The translations under genes were made by a program, and so were the position numbers. This document shows, in pieces, positions 29,138-37,260 of a DNA stretch of 64,000 nt. The notes beneath the pieces were generated by a model. That model was given only the letters and a program-made list of their open reading frames with translations. It made no database searches and had not been told where the DNA came from. The stretch is from Nocardioides sp. Soil805 (GTDB lineage Bacteria > Actinomycetota > Actinomycetes > Propionibacteriales > Nocardioidaceae). Positions within the stretch are counted from its first letter, which is position 1. The number at the start of each line of letters is the position of its first letter. The stretch covers positions 253,498 through 317,497 of the forward strand of contig NZ_LMSU01000001.1 of assembly GCF_001429625.1 (NCBI RefSeq), given 5' to 3'.

Positions 29138-29734
29138 TCAGCCCCTGCGCACGAGGTCCACGAACAGCTCGTGGACCCGGGTGTCCCCGCCGACCTCCGG
29201 ATGGAAGGAGGTCGCCATGAGGTGACCCTGGCGAACGCCGACGATCCTACCGGCGGCCGGACCGGCGGCCACGCGTGCCAGCGTCTCGACGCCCGGACCG
29301 ACCTCCTCCACCCACGGGGCGCGGATGAAGACGGCGTGCACCGGGTCGGCGATCCCCTCGACGTGCAGGTCCTCCTCGAACGAGTCGACCTGGCGGCCGA
29401 ACGCGTTGCGCCGCACCGTGACGTCGAGGCCGCCGATCGTCTCCTGGCCCGGCGCACCGTCCTCGACCCGGTCGGCCAGCAGGATCATCCCGGCGCAGGT
29501 GCCGAAGACCGGCAACCCCTCGGCGACCCGCGTCCGCAGCGGCTCGAGCAGCTCGAAGATGCGGGCCAGCTTGACCATGGTGGTGGACTCCCCCCCGGGA
29601 AGGACCAGGCCGTCGACGGCCGCGAGCTCGGCCGGGCGTCGTACGGCGGTCGCGGCGACGCCGCACGCGGCGAGGGCCCGCAGGTGCTCGCGCACGTCGC
29701 CCTGGAGGGCGAGCACGCCGATCGTCTGGGTCAC
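29138..29734 (-). CDS. pdxT: Pyridoxal 5'-phosphate synthase glutaminase subunit PdxT
   Basis: Glutamine amidotransferase that feeds ammonia to PdxS in the DXP-independent vitamin B6 pathway. The 198-residue protein has the triad: nucleophile Cys in [11 protein letters not shown], and the His and Glu in [21 protein letters not shown] and LPGGESTTM are family motifs. The GTG at 29734 is chosen over a longer frame because the family begins there and TAGGAT lies eight bases upstream. Its partner gene pdxS lies about 5 kb away, unlike the adjacent arrangement usual in actinobacteria. Confidence 0.95.
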   Translation of the reverse strand: MTQTIGVLALQGDVREHLRALAACGVAATAVRRPAELAAVDGLVLPGGESTTMVKLARIFELLEPLRTRVAEGLPVFGTCAGMILLADRVEDGAPGQETIGGLDVTVRRNAFGRQVDSFEEDLHVEGIADPVHAVFIRAPWVEEVGPGVETLARVAAGPAAGRIVGVRQGHLMATSFHPEVGGDTRVHELFVDLVRRG

Positions 29735-29742
29735 GACCGGGG

Positions 29743-29770
29743 ATCCTACGGACCGCCTCGTCCGTATCCT
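29743..29770. promoter_or_regulatory. Back-to-back leaderless promoters of pdxT and the serine hydrolase
   Basis: TAGGAT (minus, 29743-29748) serves pdxT and TATCCT (plus, 29765-29770) serves the serine hydrolase. Only 16 bases separate them, and an inverted repeat TACGGAC (29747-29753) / GTCCGTA (29760-29766) links the two hexamers. Each -35 region must overlap the opposite -10. Confidence 0.5.
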
Positions 29771-29777
29771 CACCCCC

Positions 29778-30914
29778 ATGAGGTTCCTGCGCGGCCCCGC
29801 AGCCGTGGTCGCGTCGGCGCTGCTCGTCCTCGGCGCCGCCCCGGCGGTCCCGGCCTCGGCAGCGGCAGCAGCGGCACCGGCGGCACCACGCGACCGGGTC
29901 GACGGCTGGGCCACCGCGAGCCCCTCGTCGCTGGGCCTGCGTCCCGCCCGGCTCGACGCACTGGCCGCCGGGGCGCGGGCCGCCGACTCCACCTGCTACG
30001 CCGTGGTCCGTCACGGCCGCCTGGCCCGGGACTGGAACTGGGGCACGGCGCGCACCACCCCGCGTGAGGTCTTCTCGATCACCAAGTCGGTCACCAGCGC
30101 CCTGGTCGGCATCGCGGTGCGAGACGGGTCGCTGCGGCTCGACGACCGGGTCTCGCGCTACGTCCCGCAGTGGCGCGGCACGGCGTCGGAGACCGTGACG
30201 GTCCGCAACCTGCTCTCCAACGACAGCGGCCGATTCTGGTCCCTCGACTCCGACTACGGCGCCCTCGTGCAGGCGCGCAACCGCACCCGCTACGCCGTCG
30301 GACTGCCCCAGCAGTACCCGCCCGGCAGCGCCTGGGCCTACAACAACGCGGCCATCCAGGTGCTCGAGGCGGTGCTGCGCCGCGCGACCGGCACGCCCGT
30401 CGACCGGTACGCCGCACGACGGCTCTTCGCGCCGCTCGCCATGCGCCACACCCGGATGGGACGCGACGCCAGCGGCCGCTCGACCTCGGTGTTCTTCGGC
30501 CTCCAGACCACCTGCCTCGACCTGGCCCGGTTCGGGCGGCTCTACCTCGGCCGGGGGGCCGTCGACGGCCGGCGGATCCTGTCGCGCGGCTGGGTGCGCC
30601 GGTCCGTCGGCGTCTCGTCGACCGTGCACAACGCGGCGTACGGACTGCTGTGGTGGCTCAACCGACCCGGGCCGCTGCGTGGTGCCACAGACGCGGTCGA
30701 CGCGCAGGGCCAGCCCGTGGCGCCGATGACCGGGCAGCTCGCGCCCGGGGCGCCCGCCTCCACGTACGCCGCCCTGGGGCTCGGCGGCCAGGTGCTGCTC
30801 GTGGACCCGCGCTCGGGCACCGTCGTGGTGCGCCTCGGCCGGCCGGACCTGTCGGACCGGGCGGCGTACGGCTTCGCGGACGCGGCGCGCGTCGTCACCG
30901 AGGCGCTGCGCTGA
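29778..30914 (+). CDS. Secreted serine hydrolase, beta-lactamase/DD-peptidase fold (class C type)
   Basis: A 378-residue exported hydrolase. A signal peptide ends around residue 30-35 ([13 protein letters not shown]). The catalytic SxxK motif is SITK in [14 protein letters not shown], and the second motif is YNN in [13 protein letters not shown]; both are typical of beta-lactamase-related serine hydrolases (PF00144). The substrate is unknown. The ATG at 29778 is chosen from a longer frame because the signal peptide begins there and TATCCT lies seven bases upstream. It is part of the DNA separating pdxT from pdxS and is convergent with the surface cassette. Confidence 0.88.
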   Translation: MRFLRGPAAVVASALLVLGAAPAVPASAAAAAAPAAPRDRVDGWATASPSSLGLRPARLDALAAGARAADSTCYAVVRHGRLARDWNWGTARTTPREVFSITKSVTSALVGIAVRDGSLRLDDRVSRYVPQWRGTASETVTVRNLLSNDSGRFWSLDSDYGALVQARNRTRYAVGLPQQYPPGSAWAYNNAAIQVLEAVLRRATGTPVDRYAARRLFAPLAMRHTRMGRDASGRSTSVFFGLQTTCLDLARFGRLYLGRGAVDGRRILSRGWVRRSVGVSSTVHNAAYGLLWWLNRPGPLRGATDAVDAQGQPVAPMTGQLAPGAPASTYAALGLGGQVLLVDPRSGTVVVRLGRPDLSDRAAYGFADAARVVTEALR

Positions 30915-30924
30915 CCACGGGTCG

Positions 30925-31911
30925 TCAGCGCACCGGTGCGCAGCTCGCGCCGCTGCCGTTGCCGCTGAAGCGGTAGTGGGCGGACTCCGACTCGAGCCCG
31001 TTCGAGATCGCCACCACCCACACCTCCCCGACCGAGTTGTTGAAGTTGGCGTTCTGGGTGGTGGCCGCGCGCAGGGTCCCGGCGATCGTGGGCTCGGTCG
31101 TGGGGTTGGTGTGCCTGATCTGGAAGCCCTGGGGACTCGACGTCGAGGTCCACGTGAGCCTGATCGAGCTGCCCGTGCGGGTGCACGAGGTGGGCACGGG
31201 CTTCTCGGGCAGGGCCGGGGCCGCCACGGTGATCCTGCTGGTGCCCGCCACGCTGTCGGTCCAGAAGGCGGAGGTGCCCTCGGGCGCGCGGGCCACCCCG
31301 ACCCCCACGCCCAGGACCACGACCAGGGCGCCGAGCACCGTGACCCGTTCCGCCCGCCCCGGACGAGCCCCGGCGCGAAGGGACACCAGCACCAGCACGA
31401 CGGCCACGCCCAGGACCGCGGCCGGTCCGCGGCCCGCGGGTCCGGTCAGTGCCGACAGGACCGCTCCCGCACGCGGCACCGAGACGAACACCCTGTCCGC
31501 CGAGCCGAGGAGGTACGTCTCCGCGTCGGCGCTGAGGTTGGCGTCGCCCTTGAGCGTGAGCGCGCCGTCGGCGGCGATCGCGGCGACGCGGTGGGTGACC
31601 CGGGTCCCGGCGTCGTCCCGGACGGAGACGACGTCGCCCACCGTGAGGTCCTCCGCGTCCACGGTCCGGGCCAGCGCCAGGGAGCCGGTGGGGATCGCGG
31701 GGCCCATCGAGCCCGACTGGAAGACCAGCGGCGTCACCCCCGTGACGGCGAAGAGCAGCGCCACGGCGAGCGAGAGCGCGCCGGCGACGGCGGCGACCGT
31801 CAGGGCGAGGCCGCCGACCCTGCGGGGGTACGACGTCGTCGGCGTGGTGGTCAGCTCGATGGGAAGGCCGTGGGTGGTCGTCGGGTCGACCGTGGAGGAC
31901 GTGTCGGTCAT
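30925..31911 (-). CDS. SipW-type signal peptidase I fused to a SipW-substrate-like secreted domain
   Basis: A 328-residue two-part protein. The first part is an ER/SipW-type signal peptidase: membrane segment near 33-57, Ser68 in SGSMGPAIPTGS and His107 in TRVTHRVAAI (a His in place of the bacterial Lys), then a membrane segment near 163-179. The second part starts with another hydrophobic segment (about 189-207) followed by AFWTD at 215-219, the sequence expected after a SipW-dependent signal, and then a roughly 100-residue fibronectin-like domain with two Cys. It looks like an enzyme joined to one of its own substrates. It overlaps the preceding TasA-like gene by four bases. Confidence 0.82.
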   Translation of the reverse strand: MTDTSSTVDPTTTHGLPIELTTTPTTSYPRRVGGLALTVAAVAGALSLAVALLFAVTGVTPLVFQSGSMGPAIPTGSLALARTVDAEDLTVGDVVSVRDDAGTRVTHRVAAIAADGALTLKGDANLSADAETYLLGSADRVFVSVPRAGAVLSALTGPAGRGPAAVLGVAVVLVLVSLRAGARPGRAERVTVLGALVVVLGVGVGVARAPEGTSAFWTDSVAGTSRITVAAPALPEKPVPTSCTRTGSSIRLTWTSTSSPQGFQIRHTNPTTEPTIAGTLRAATTQNANFNNSVGEVWVVAISNGLESESAHYRFSGNGSGASCAPVR

Positions 31912-32516
31912 GGCGTCTGGGGGTCCTTCTGAACCGCACGGAAGGTGACCGTGATCGTGGACGAGCCGCTCGCGGGTGCGGTCGGGGCGAGAGTGGCCTG
32001 GATGCAGATCTTCTGGCTCGCGCCGGGGACCAGGGTGCGGGGCGTGCCCACGAGCGTCCCGTTGAACGACGTGCCCGTCTGGATCCCGGTGCCGGCGCAC
32101 GTGAGGCCGCCGCCGGTGGTGGTGGTCGCACCGTCGGTCGTGACCTTGGCGGTGAGGGCGGCGGTGGTCCCGGCCGGGGAGCCGTCCGCGGCGGTGGCAG
32201 CGATCGTGTAGAGCATGGTCGCGTGGTCGGCGACGCTGGCGTTGCTGATCGTGAAGACGGCGGCGGTGCTGGTGCCGGGGATCATCGCGTCGACGCGGAG
32301 GCCGGCCTCGGCCAGGGCGTCGCCGCCGTTGACCTTGAGGTCGAAGGAGCCGGCGACGACGGGGCCCGCGCTGATCACGGCCCTCGACGACCAGGAGGCC
32401 ATGGTGTTGACCCCGAGCGGCGCGACGAGGACGCCCAGCGCGAGGACGGCACGGAACCGTACCGACCGGATGGTCCCGGGCACGTGCCGGGGACGGCGGA
32501 GCTCAGGCAGTCGCAT
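31908..32516 (-). CDS. TasA/CalY-like exported protein with SipW-dependent-type signal
   Basis: A 202-residue protein with a basic N-terminus (RRPRHVPGTIRSVRFR), a hydrophobic stretch near residues 22-37 and then MASWSSRAVISAG and GSFDLKVNG, the layout of SipW-dependent signal peptides followed by a TasA-like beta domain. The mature part is Thr/Ala/Gly-rich with a Cys pair (LTCAG and KICIQ). It starts 14 bases inside the end of the LPxTG protein gene and overlaps the fused signal peptidase downstream. A surface or fibre component is likely by family, but no function is shown. Confidence 0.75.
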   Translation of the reverse strand: MRLPELRRPRHVPGTIRSVRFRAVLALGVLVAPLGVNTMASWSSRAVISAGPVVAGSFDLKVNGGDALAEAGLRVDAMIPGTSTAAVFTISNASVADHATMLYTIAATAADGSPAGTTAALTAKVTTDGATTTTGGGLTCAGTGIQTGTSFNGTLVGTPRTLVPGASQKICIQATLAPTAPASGSSTITVTFRAVQKDPQTP

Positions 32517-33213
32517 GCCAGGTCCCGTCCACGTCGCCCTCGCGACGACGCCGGGCGAGGACGAGTGCCAGACCGGCGCCGATCAGCGCCGCGGCGCCGA
32601 GCAGGGACGCCCGGACCTCGGGTGCTCCCGTCGCCGGCAGGACCCCGTCCGGCGTCGTCGACCCGCCGCCGGTCGACCCGCCGCCGGTCGCCCCACCCTC
32701 GGTGGTCCCGTCCTCGGTGCCGTCGTCCTGCCGCACGGTGGCGTCGGTGAGCCGCAGCCGGAAGTCGACCGGGAGCACGAGGTCCTGCGCCTCGTTGCCG
32801 GCGTCGGTGAACGCCAGCCGCACCTCGACGCGGGCGCTCCCGTCGACGGGCAGGTCCTCGGTCGAGAGCCGGTAGTCGGTGTCGAGGTCCTCGACGGCGG
32901 TCCACGCCTGGTCGTCGAGCCGCGCGTGGATGGTGACCAGCCCGTGGCCGAGCAGTCCGTCCGGGTCGTCGCTCAGGACCGCCAGGGAGAAGTCCGCGGA
33001 CGTCTCGCCGCCGTTGCGGACGTGGAACGCCACCACCCTGGTGTCCCCCGGCACCCAGCGGACGCCGGCGTCGAGGACGCCTCCGCCGAGCGTGTGGGAC
33101 CAGGAGCGGCCGTCGCGGCTCAGCTCGAGCTGCTCATCGGCGGCGGCGGCCGGGAGGACGGTCGCCAGCAGGCCCAGCAGGCCCAGCGCCGTCGCTGCGA
33201 CGAGGCGCCTCAC
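32503..33213 (-). CDS. Cell-wall-anchored surface protein with LPATG sorting signal
   Basis: A 236-residue secreted protein. A signal peptide (residues about 1-24, ending PAAAA) precedes a beta-rich domain of about 140 residues, then an acidic and Gly/Thr-rich spacer and a C-terminal sorting signal: LPATG near residue 190, a hydrophobic segment and RRRREG. This should be attached to peptidoglycan by sortase; no sortase gene is in the window. The start is a GTG at 33213 overlapping the signal peptidase stop (GTGA). Position between two signal peptidases suggests it is the wall anchor for the TasA-like proteins (inference). Confidence 0.82.
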   Translation of the reverse strand: MRRLVAATALGLLGLLATVLPAAAADEQLELSRDGRSWSHTLGGGVLDAGVRWVPGDTRVVAFHVRNGGETSADFSLAVLSDDPDGLLGHGLVTIHARLDDQAWTAVEDLDTDYRLSTEDLPVDGSARVEVRLAFTDAGNEAQDLVLPVDFRLRLTDATVRQDDGTEDGTTEGGATGGGSTGGGSTTPDGVLPATGAPEVRASLLGAAALIGAGLALVLARRRREGDVDGTWHATA

Positions 33214-33761
33214 GCGGCACTCTCCGCGAGGGCATCCTGGCGCCGTCGGCGCGGCCGGGTCGAGGCGCTGACGAACTGGTAGCCGGCGTAGCCGAGGAGC
33301 AGGGCCGCCGCGACGTACACCGCCAGCTGCCGCTGCTGCCCGCTCATGAGGAGGTTGACCCGACCCAGGTGGGGCACGGAGTACCAGCGCGCGCCCCGGA
33401 CCTGGACCGGCCGGACCGTGCGCGCGTCGGGCGCGCTGTTGGCGTCGCCCTGGGTGGTGAAGCGGAGCTCGCCGCGGGCGTCGACCCCGACGCCGGTCAC
33501 CCGGTGGGTGACCACGGTCGGCCTGCCCGACTCGAGCTGGTAGGTGATCACCGTCCCGACCCCGATGTCGGCGGGCTCGATGGGCCTGACGACGACCAGG
33601 GTGCCCGGAGGCATCCCGGGCTGCATCGAGCCGGTGAGGACCGTGTACGGCGTCGCGCCGCCGAGCCGTGGGACGACCACGGCGACGGCGAGGAGCGACA
33701 CCATGACCAGGATGACCAGCCAGGCGAACACCTGGCCGGCCCATCCCAGCACGGACCTCAT
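33210..33761 (-). CDS. SipW-type signal peptidase I
   Basis: A 183-residue membrane protease of the ER/SipW type, expected to process the AYWSD/SWSS-type signals of its neighbours. Membrane segments lie near residues 11-31 and 147-165. The catalytic pair is Ser45 (TGSMQPGMPPGT) and His86 (VVTHRVTGV); GDANSAPD is the conserved third box. It follows the first TasA-like gene by 25 bases. Confidence 0.9.
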   Translation of the reverse strand: MRSVLGWAGQVFAWLVILVMVSLLAVAVVVPRLGGATPYTVLTGSMQPGMPPGTLVVVRPIEPADIGVGTVITYQLESGRPTVVTHRVTGVGVDARGELRFTTQGDANSAPDARTVRPVQVRGARWYSVPHLGRVNLLMSGQQRQLAVYVAAALLLGYAGYQFVSASTRPRRRRQDALAESAA

Positions 33762-33786
33762 CGGCTCGATCCCCCTCGGCCCGGAC

Positions 33787-34338
33787 TCAGGCGTTCGGGT
33801 CGATCTGGACCAGGGAGACGGCGATGTCGTCGAGGGCCGCGGTCGATCCCTGCATGGTGTTGATGTTGACCGCGGGCGAACCGGTCTCGGCGGTCCCGAA
33901 CGGGAACGTCACGGTGATCTTCGCCGTGACCGTCTTGCCGTTGTCGGCCGCGGTCACGACCGCCGGGGACGTCATGTCGGCCGCGCCGAGCTTGTAGGCG
34001 ACGGTGACGTCGGCCTTCACGTTGGCGCCGGTGGCGACGGTCTGCGGAGCGGTGAGGGTGGCCTTCAGGTTGTCACCCGCGCCGCGGACCACGAACGTGC
34101 AGTTCTTGGTGACCACGTCGCCGGGGACGAAGCGCACCACCGTGCCGGTGTTCGCGACGCTGCCCGCGTAGGTCCAGTCCGCGTCGCACGACGGGGTGTC
34201 GAGCGACAGGTTGCCGGCGGTGACGTCGCCGCCCTTGATGGTCTCGCCGTCGCTCCAGTAGGCCAGCGAGCCGGCGCCGCCGAGCAGGAGGACGGCAGCA
34301 GCGGAGGCCGCGAACGCGCCCTTGGTCGTCTTGTTCAT
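33787..34338 (-). CDS. Alternate-signal-mediated exported protein (TasA/CalY-like)
   Basis: A 183-residue protein of the actinobacterial 'alternate-type signal peptide' group. It begins MNKTTKGAFAASAAAVLLLG followed by LAYWSDGETIKGG (AYWSD at 26-30), the SipW-dependent cleavage region. The mature part is Thr/Val/Gly-rich and probably all beta, with two Cys (PSCDADW and KNCTFVV). The ATG at 34338 is preceded by AAGGA. It is the first gene of the five-gene surface cassette, which is read toward the fused signal peptidase. Confidence 0.88.
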   Translation of the reverse strand: MNKTTKGAFAASAAAVLLLGGAGSLAYWSDGETIKGGDVTAGNLSLDTPSCDADWTYAGSVANTGTVVRFVPGDVVTKNCTFVVRGAGDNLKATLTAPQTVATGANVKADVTVAYKLGAADMTSPAVVTAADNGKTVTAKITVTFPFGTAETGSPAVNINTMQGSTAALDDIAVSLVQIDPNA

Positions 34339-34387
34339 GGAAGTTCCTTCGACTCGGATGAGGTCCAAGGGCCGAGAAGCGTGCCCC

Positions 34388-34416
34388 CGTCGGAGCCCCA
34401 GGTCCGGGCTCCCGAC
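34388..34416 (-). promoter_or_regulatory. 5' leader hairpin of the surface cassette
   Basis: GGAGCCC (34392-34398) pairs with GGGCTCC (34406-34412), extended by GTCGG/CCGAC with one bulge. It lies 50-78 bases before the first TasA-like start. The rest of the 317-base gap 34339-34655 holds the pdxS terminator and no gene or clear promoter that I can support. Confidence 0.35.
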
Positions 34417-34593
34417 CGGAAGCCTGTGGCCGGCGACCGAGCGCGACGGCGCGGCTGTCATCCGGTGCACGGCTCGTGGAGCGCCTGTTCCCGGGCTGTG
34501 GTCCTCGTCCGCGAAGTGGTCTGGACCATGTGGCCGTCGCGGGCATCTGCGGGGCGTCGTGGAGCTCCACGTCGAGCGGGTGCGGGTACGACG

Positions 34594-34622
34594 AAGCCCC
34601 GACGCCGAGGGCGTCGGGGCTT
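34594..34622 (-). terminator. Hairpin terminator after pdxS
   Basis: A perfect 13-base-pair stem (AAGCCCCGACGCC with GGCGTCGGGGCTT) and a GAG loop, starting 33 bases after the pdxS stop. It separates pdxS from the surface cassette read in the same direction. Confidence 0.82.
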
Positions 34623-34655
34623 GGTCGAAGCAGGGTGGAGCGCGTCAGGCGGACC

Positions 34656-35558
34656 TCACCAGCCGCGCTCGGCGAGCCGGTGCGGCTGCGGGATCTCGTC
34701 CACGTTGATGCCGACCATGGCCTCGCCGAGACCGCGGCTGACCTTGGCGACCACGTCGGGGTCGTCGAAGAACGTCGTGGCCTTGACGATCGCCTCGGCG
34801 CGCTGGGCGGGGTTGCCGGACTTGAAGATGCCCGAGCCGACGAAGACGCCCTCGGCGCCGAGCTGCATCATCATGGCCGCGTCGGCCGGGGTCGCGATGC
34901 CACCGGCGGTGAAGAGCACGACCGGCAGCTTGCCCGTCTGCGCCACCTCCTTGACCAGGTCGTACGGCGCCTGGAGCTCCTTGGCAGCGACGTACAGCTC
35001 GTCCTCGGGGAGGCCGTGCAGGCGGCGCAGCTCGGCACCGATGGTGCGCATGTGCATGACCGCGTTGGACACGTCGCCCGTGCCGGCCTCGCCCTTGGAG
35101 CGGATCATCGCCGCGCCCTCGGTGATGCGCCGCAGCGCCTCGCCGAGGTTGGTGGCACCGCACACGAAGGGCACCGTGAAGTGCCACTTGTCGATGTGGT
35201 TGGCGTAGTCGGCCGGCGTCAGCACCTCGGACTCGTCGATGTAGTCGACGCCGAGGGACTGCAGCACCTGGGCCTCGGCGAAGTGGCCGATGCGGGCCTT
35301 GGCCATCACCGGGATCGACACGGCCTCGATGATGGAGTCGATCATGTCGGGGTCGCTCATCCGCGACACGCCGCCCTGGGCGCGGATGTCGGCGGGGACC
35401 CGCTCGAGGGCCATGACGGCGACGGCGCCGGCGTCCTCGGCGATCTTGGCCTGGTCGGCGGTGACGACGTCCATGATGACGCCGCCCTTCAGCATCTCGG
35501 CCATCCCGCGCTTGACGCGCGAGGTGCCGGTGGTGGGGGTCTGCAGGGAGTCGGACAT
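34656..35558 (-). CDS. pdxS: Pyridoxal 5'-phosphate synthase subunit PdxS
   Basis: Makes PLP from ribose 5-phosphate, glyceraldehyde 3-phosphate and the ammonia supplied by PdxT. The 300-residue TIM-barrel protein contains [18 protein letters not shown], the lysines in MAKARIGHF and RSKGEAGTG, and [10 protein letters not shown], all near-invariant in the family. The ATG has TAGGAT six bases upstream, indicating its own leaderless promoter, and a strong hairpin follows. A different gene set lies where pdxT usually follows. Confidence 0.97.
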   Translation of the reverse strand: MSDSLQTPTTGTSRVKRGMAEMLKGGVIMDVVTADQAKIAEDAGAVAVMALERVPADIRAQGGVSRMSDPDMIDSIIEAVSIPVMAKARIGHFAEAQVLQSLGVDYIDESEVLTPADYANHIDKWHFTVPFVCGATNLGEALRRITEGAAMIRSKGEAGTGDVSNAVMHMRTIGAELRRLHGLPEDELYVAAKELQAPYDLVKEVAQTGKLPVVLFTAGGIATPADAAMMMQLGAEGVFVGSGIFKSGNPAQRAEAIVKATTFFDDPDVVAKVSRGLGEAMVGINVDEIPQPHRLAERGW

Positions 35559-35564
35559 GCCCCA

Positions 35565-35570
35565 ATCCTA
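35565..35570 (-). promoter_or_regulatory. -10 element for pdxS
   Basis: TAGGAT on the minus strand ends six bases before the pdxS ATG. Confidence 0.5.
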
Positions 35571-35601
35571 GGGCGGCGACGCGCCGGACCCCACGTCGGG
35601 A

Positions 35602-36225
35602 TCAGGGCTGGGAGGCCGCCCGGGCGAGGGCCTGCCGGCGGACCGTCCAGATGCGCTGGCACACGGTGACGGTCGCCGCCACCGCCAGGACCAGCACCGC
35701 GGCCTGGAGCAGCCACGGCAGGTCGAGGACGTCGGCGAAGAAGGCGGGCACCAGGAAGCCCACGAGGCGGTCCGGACGCTCGGCGATGCCCACCTTGGCG
35801 TCGTACGCCAGCACGTCGGCCTTGGCGCGGGCGTAGGAGGTGACCGCGCCCATCACGAGGATCACGAGGCACAGCGCCGTGAAGAGCTGGTCCTCGACGA
35901 CCCAGGCGTAGTAGAGCGCCGCGCCGGCGAACAGGGCGCCGTCGGCGATGCGGTCCAGCGTCGAGTCCAGGAACGCCCCGAAGTCGTCGGTGCGCCCGGA
36001 CTTGCGGGCCATCGCACCGTCGATGAGGTCGCTGAAGACGAAGGCGGTGATGAACAGGACGCCCTGCCACACCATCCCCTGCGGGAAGAACCACAGCGCG
36101 CCGACGCTCAGCCCGAGGGTGCCGACCAGCGTCACGACGTCGGGGCTGATGCCGAGCCGGATGAAGAGGTCGACGAAGGGGGCCAGGGCCTTGCCCTGCC
36201 AGAACGCCTTGAACCTCTCGAGCAC
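35602..36225 (-). CDS. CDP-alcohol phosphatidyltransferase (PgsA/PIS-type)
   Basis: Membrane enzyme that transfers a phosphatidyl group from CDP-diacylglycerol to an alcohol. The 207-residue protein has about five or six membrane segments and the complete active-site signature in DLIDGAMARKSGRTDDFGAF followed by LDSTLD (D-x2-DG-x2-AR-x8-G-x3-D-x3-D). In actinobacteria, the gene near pdxS is usually phosphatidylinositol-phosphate synthase, which would fit the neighbouring inositol-phosphatase-like gene, but the acceptor cannot be read from the sequence. It starts 10 bases after that gene. Confidence 0.9.
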   Translation of the reverse strand: MLERFKAFWQGKALAPFVDLFIRLGISPDVVTLVGTLGLSVGALWFFPQGMVWQGVLFITAFVFSDLIDGAMARKSGRTDDFGAFLDSTLDRIADGALFAGAALYYAWVVEDQLFTALCLVILVMGAVTSYARAKADVLAYDAKVGIAERPDRLVGFLVPAFFADVLDLPWLLQAAVLVLAVAATVTVCQRIWTVRRQALARAASQP

Positions 36226-36235
36226 AGGCGGCAGG

Positions 36236-37009
36236 CTACCCGGCCGAGAGCGCCGCGCAGACCTCGGCCACCGCGGTGGGCACCCCGGCGACGTACCAGT
36301 CGACCCCGCCCGCGCGCACGACCCGGGAATCGCCCCCGACGCCGCGGATGAGGGCCTCCCCGGGCAGCCGGTCCCAGTCGGGCACCGAGTGCTGGAAGAG
36401 GACGTCGCACCGGCCGCGGGCGATCGCGACCGCGTCCATGGTCCCCGACCCCATCATCCGCAGGGTCGCCACGCCGGAGACGGCGCGCTGGAAGGCCGCG
36501 CCCACCTCGCCGTCGTAGAAGGGCGGGTGGAGGTACGTCGTCGCGCAGGACTCCGCCAGCGGTCGGTCCTCGAGCGGTGCCAGCGGTGTGCCGTTGCACG
36601 TCGTCGGCAGGCCCGGCCCGCCGGTGAACGTCTCGGCCAGGGCGGGGTGGTGGACGGCGCCGAGCACCAGGTCCTCACCGTCGACCAGGGCGAGGGCACT
36701 GCACCACCAGTCGAGGCCCCGGTGGAAGTTGTAGGTCCCGTCGACCGGGTCGATCACCCACGCCCGGCCGCTCGCGCCGGCCACGTCGGTGCCCTCCTCC
36801 CCCACGACCGAGTCGTCGGGTCGCCGGCGCCGGAGGGTCTCCACGACGTGGGCCTCGGCCGCCTTGTCCGCCGCGGTGACGATGTCCGACACGTGCGACT
36901 TCTGCTCGGTCTCCAGGCCGCCGGGGGCCTCGAGGCCCTCCCGGCGCATCCGGGCGGCGAGGGTGCCGGCCTCACGGACGAGCAATCCGGCCAGGTCCGC
37001 GTCATCCAC
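36236..37009 (-). CDS. Inositol monophosphatase family protein
   Basis: A 257-residue Mg-dependent phosphatase of the IMPase/HisN/CysQ fold. Metal and active-site motifs are GEEGTDV, IDPVDGTYNFHRG and WDRLPGEALI. Candidates are inositol-1-phosphatase or histidinol-phosphate phosphatase; no separate hisN is in the window, so the latter remains possible. The start is set at the GTG at 37009 because TAGCGT lies seven bases upstream in the leaderless pattern; the frame is open further upstream. It probably forms an operon with the phosphatidyltransferase gene. Confidence 0.88.
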   Translation of the reverse strand: MDDADLAGLLVREAGTLAARMRREGLEAPGGLETEQKSHVSDIVTAADKAAEAHVVETLRRRRPDDSVVGEEGTDVAGASGRAWVIDPVDGTYNFHRGLDWWCSALALVDGEDLVLGAVHHPALAETFTGGPGLPTTCNGTPLAPLEDRPLAESCATTYLHPPFYDGEVGAAFQRAVSGVATLRMMGSGTMDAVAIARGRCDVLFQHSVPDWDRLPGEALIRGVGGDSRVVRAGGVDWYVAGVPTAVAEVCAALSAG

Positions 37010-37016
37010 GACCGCG

Positions 37017-37022
37017 ACGCTA
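37017..37022 (-). promoter_or_regulatory. -10 element for the inositol-phosphatase-like gene
   Basis: TAGCGT on the minus strand ends seven bases before the chosen GTG start and is the main reason for that choice. Confidence 0.45.
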
Positions 37023-37115
37023 CCGGTCCGCGACGTCGACGCGGTGACCGGCGGGTGGCGGGGCGGCGTACTGTGGCCGCACGGAGCCATCCAGGCTTCC
37101 GACCAGGGAGTCCCG

Positions 37116-37250
37116 ATGGCCGACAAGTCGCCACGGCAGGGCATGTCCAAGAAGTCCGGAAAGTCCATCAAGGAGAAGCGGGCCGAGAAGCACGCGAAGG
37201 CCGCCGGGGCGAGCACCGCCGTCGAGGGCCTGACTCCCAAGAAGAAGTGA
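37116..37250 (+). CDS. Small basic protein, unknown function
   Basis: A 44-residue Lys-rich protein beginning MADKSPRQGMSKKSGKS and ending in TPKKK. Similar short basic proteins with the SKKSGKS-KEKRA core are common in actinobacteria and are uncharacterised. GGGAG lies six bases before the ATG, and third codon positions are almost all G or C. It ends 10 bases before the following dehydrogenase gene, so both are probably on one transcript. Confidence 0.8.
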   Translation: MADKSPRQGMSKKSGKSIKEKRAEKHAKAAGASTAVEGLTPKKK

Positions 37251-37260
37251 GTCCGCACCA

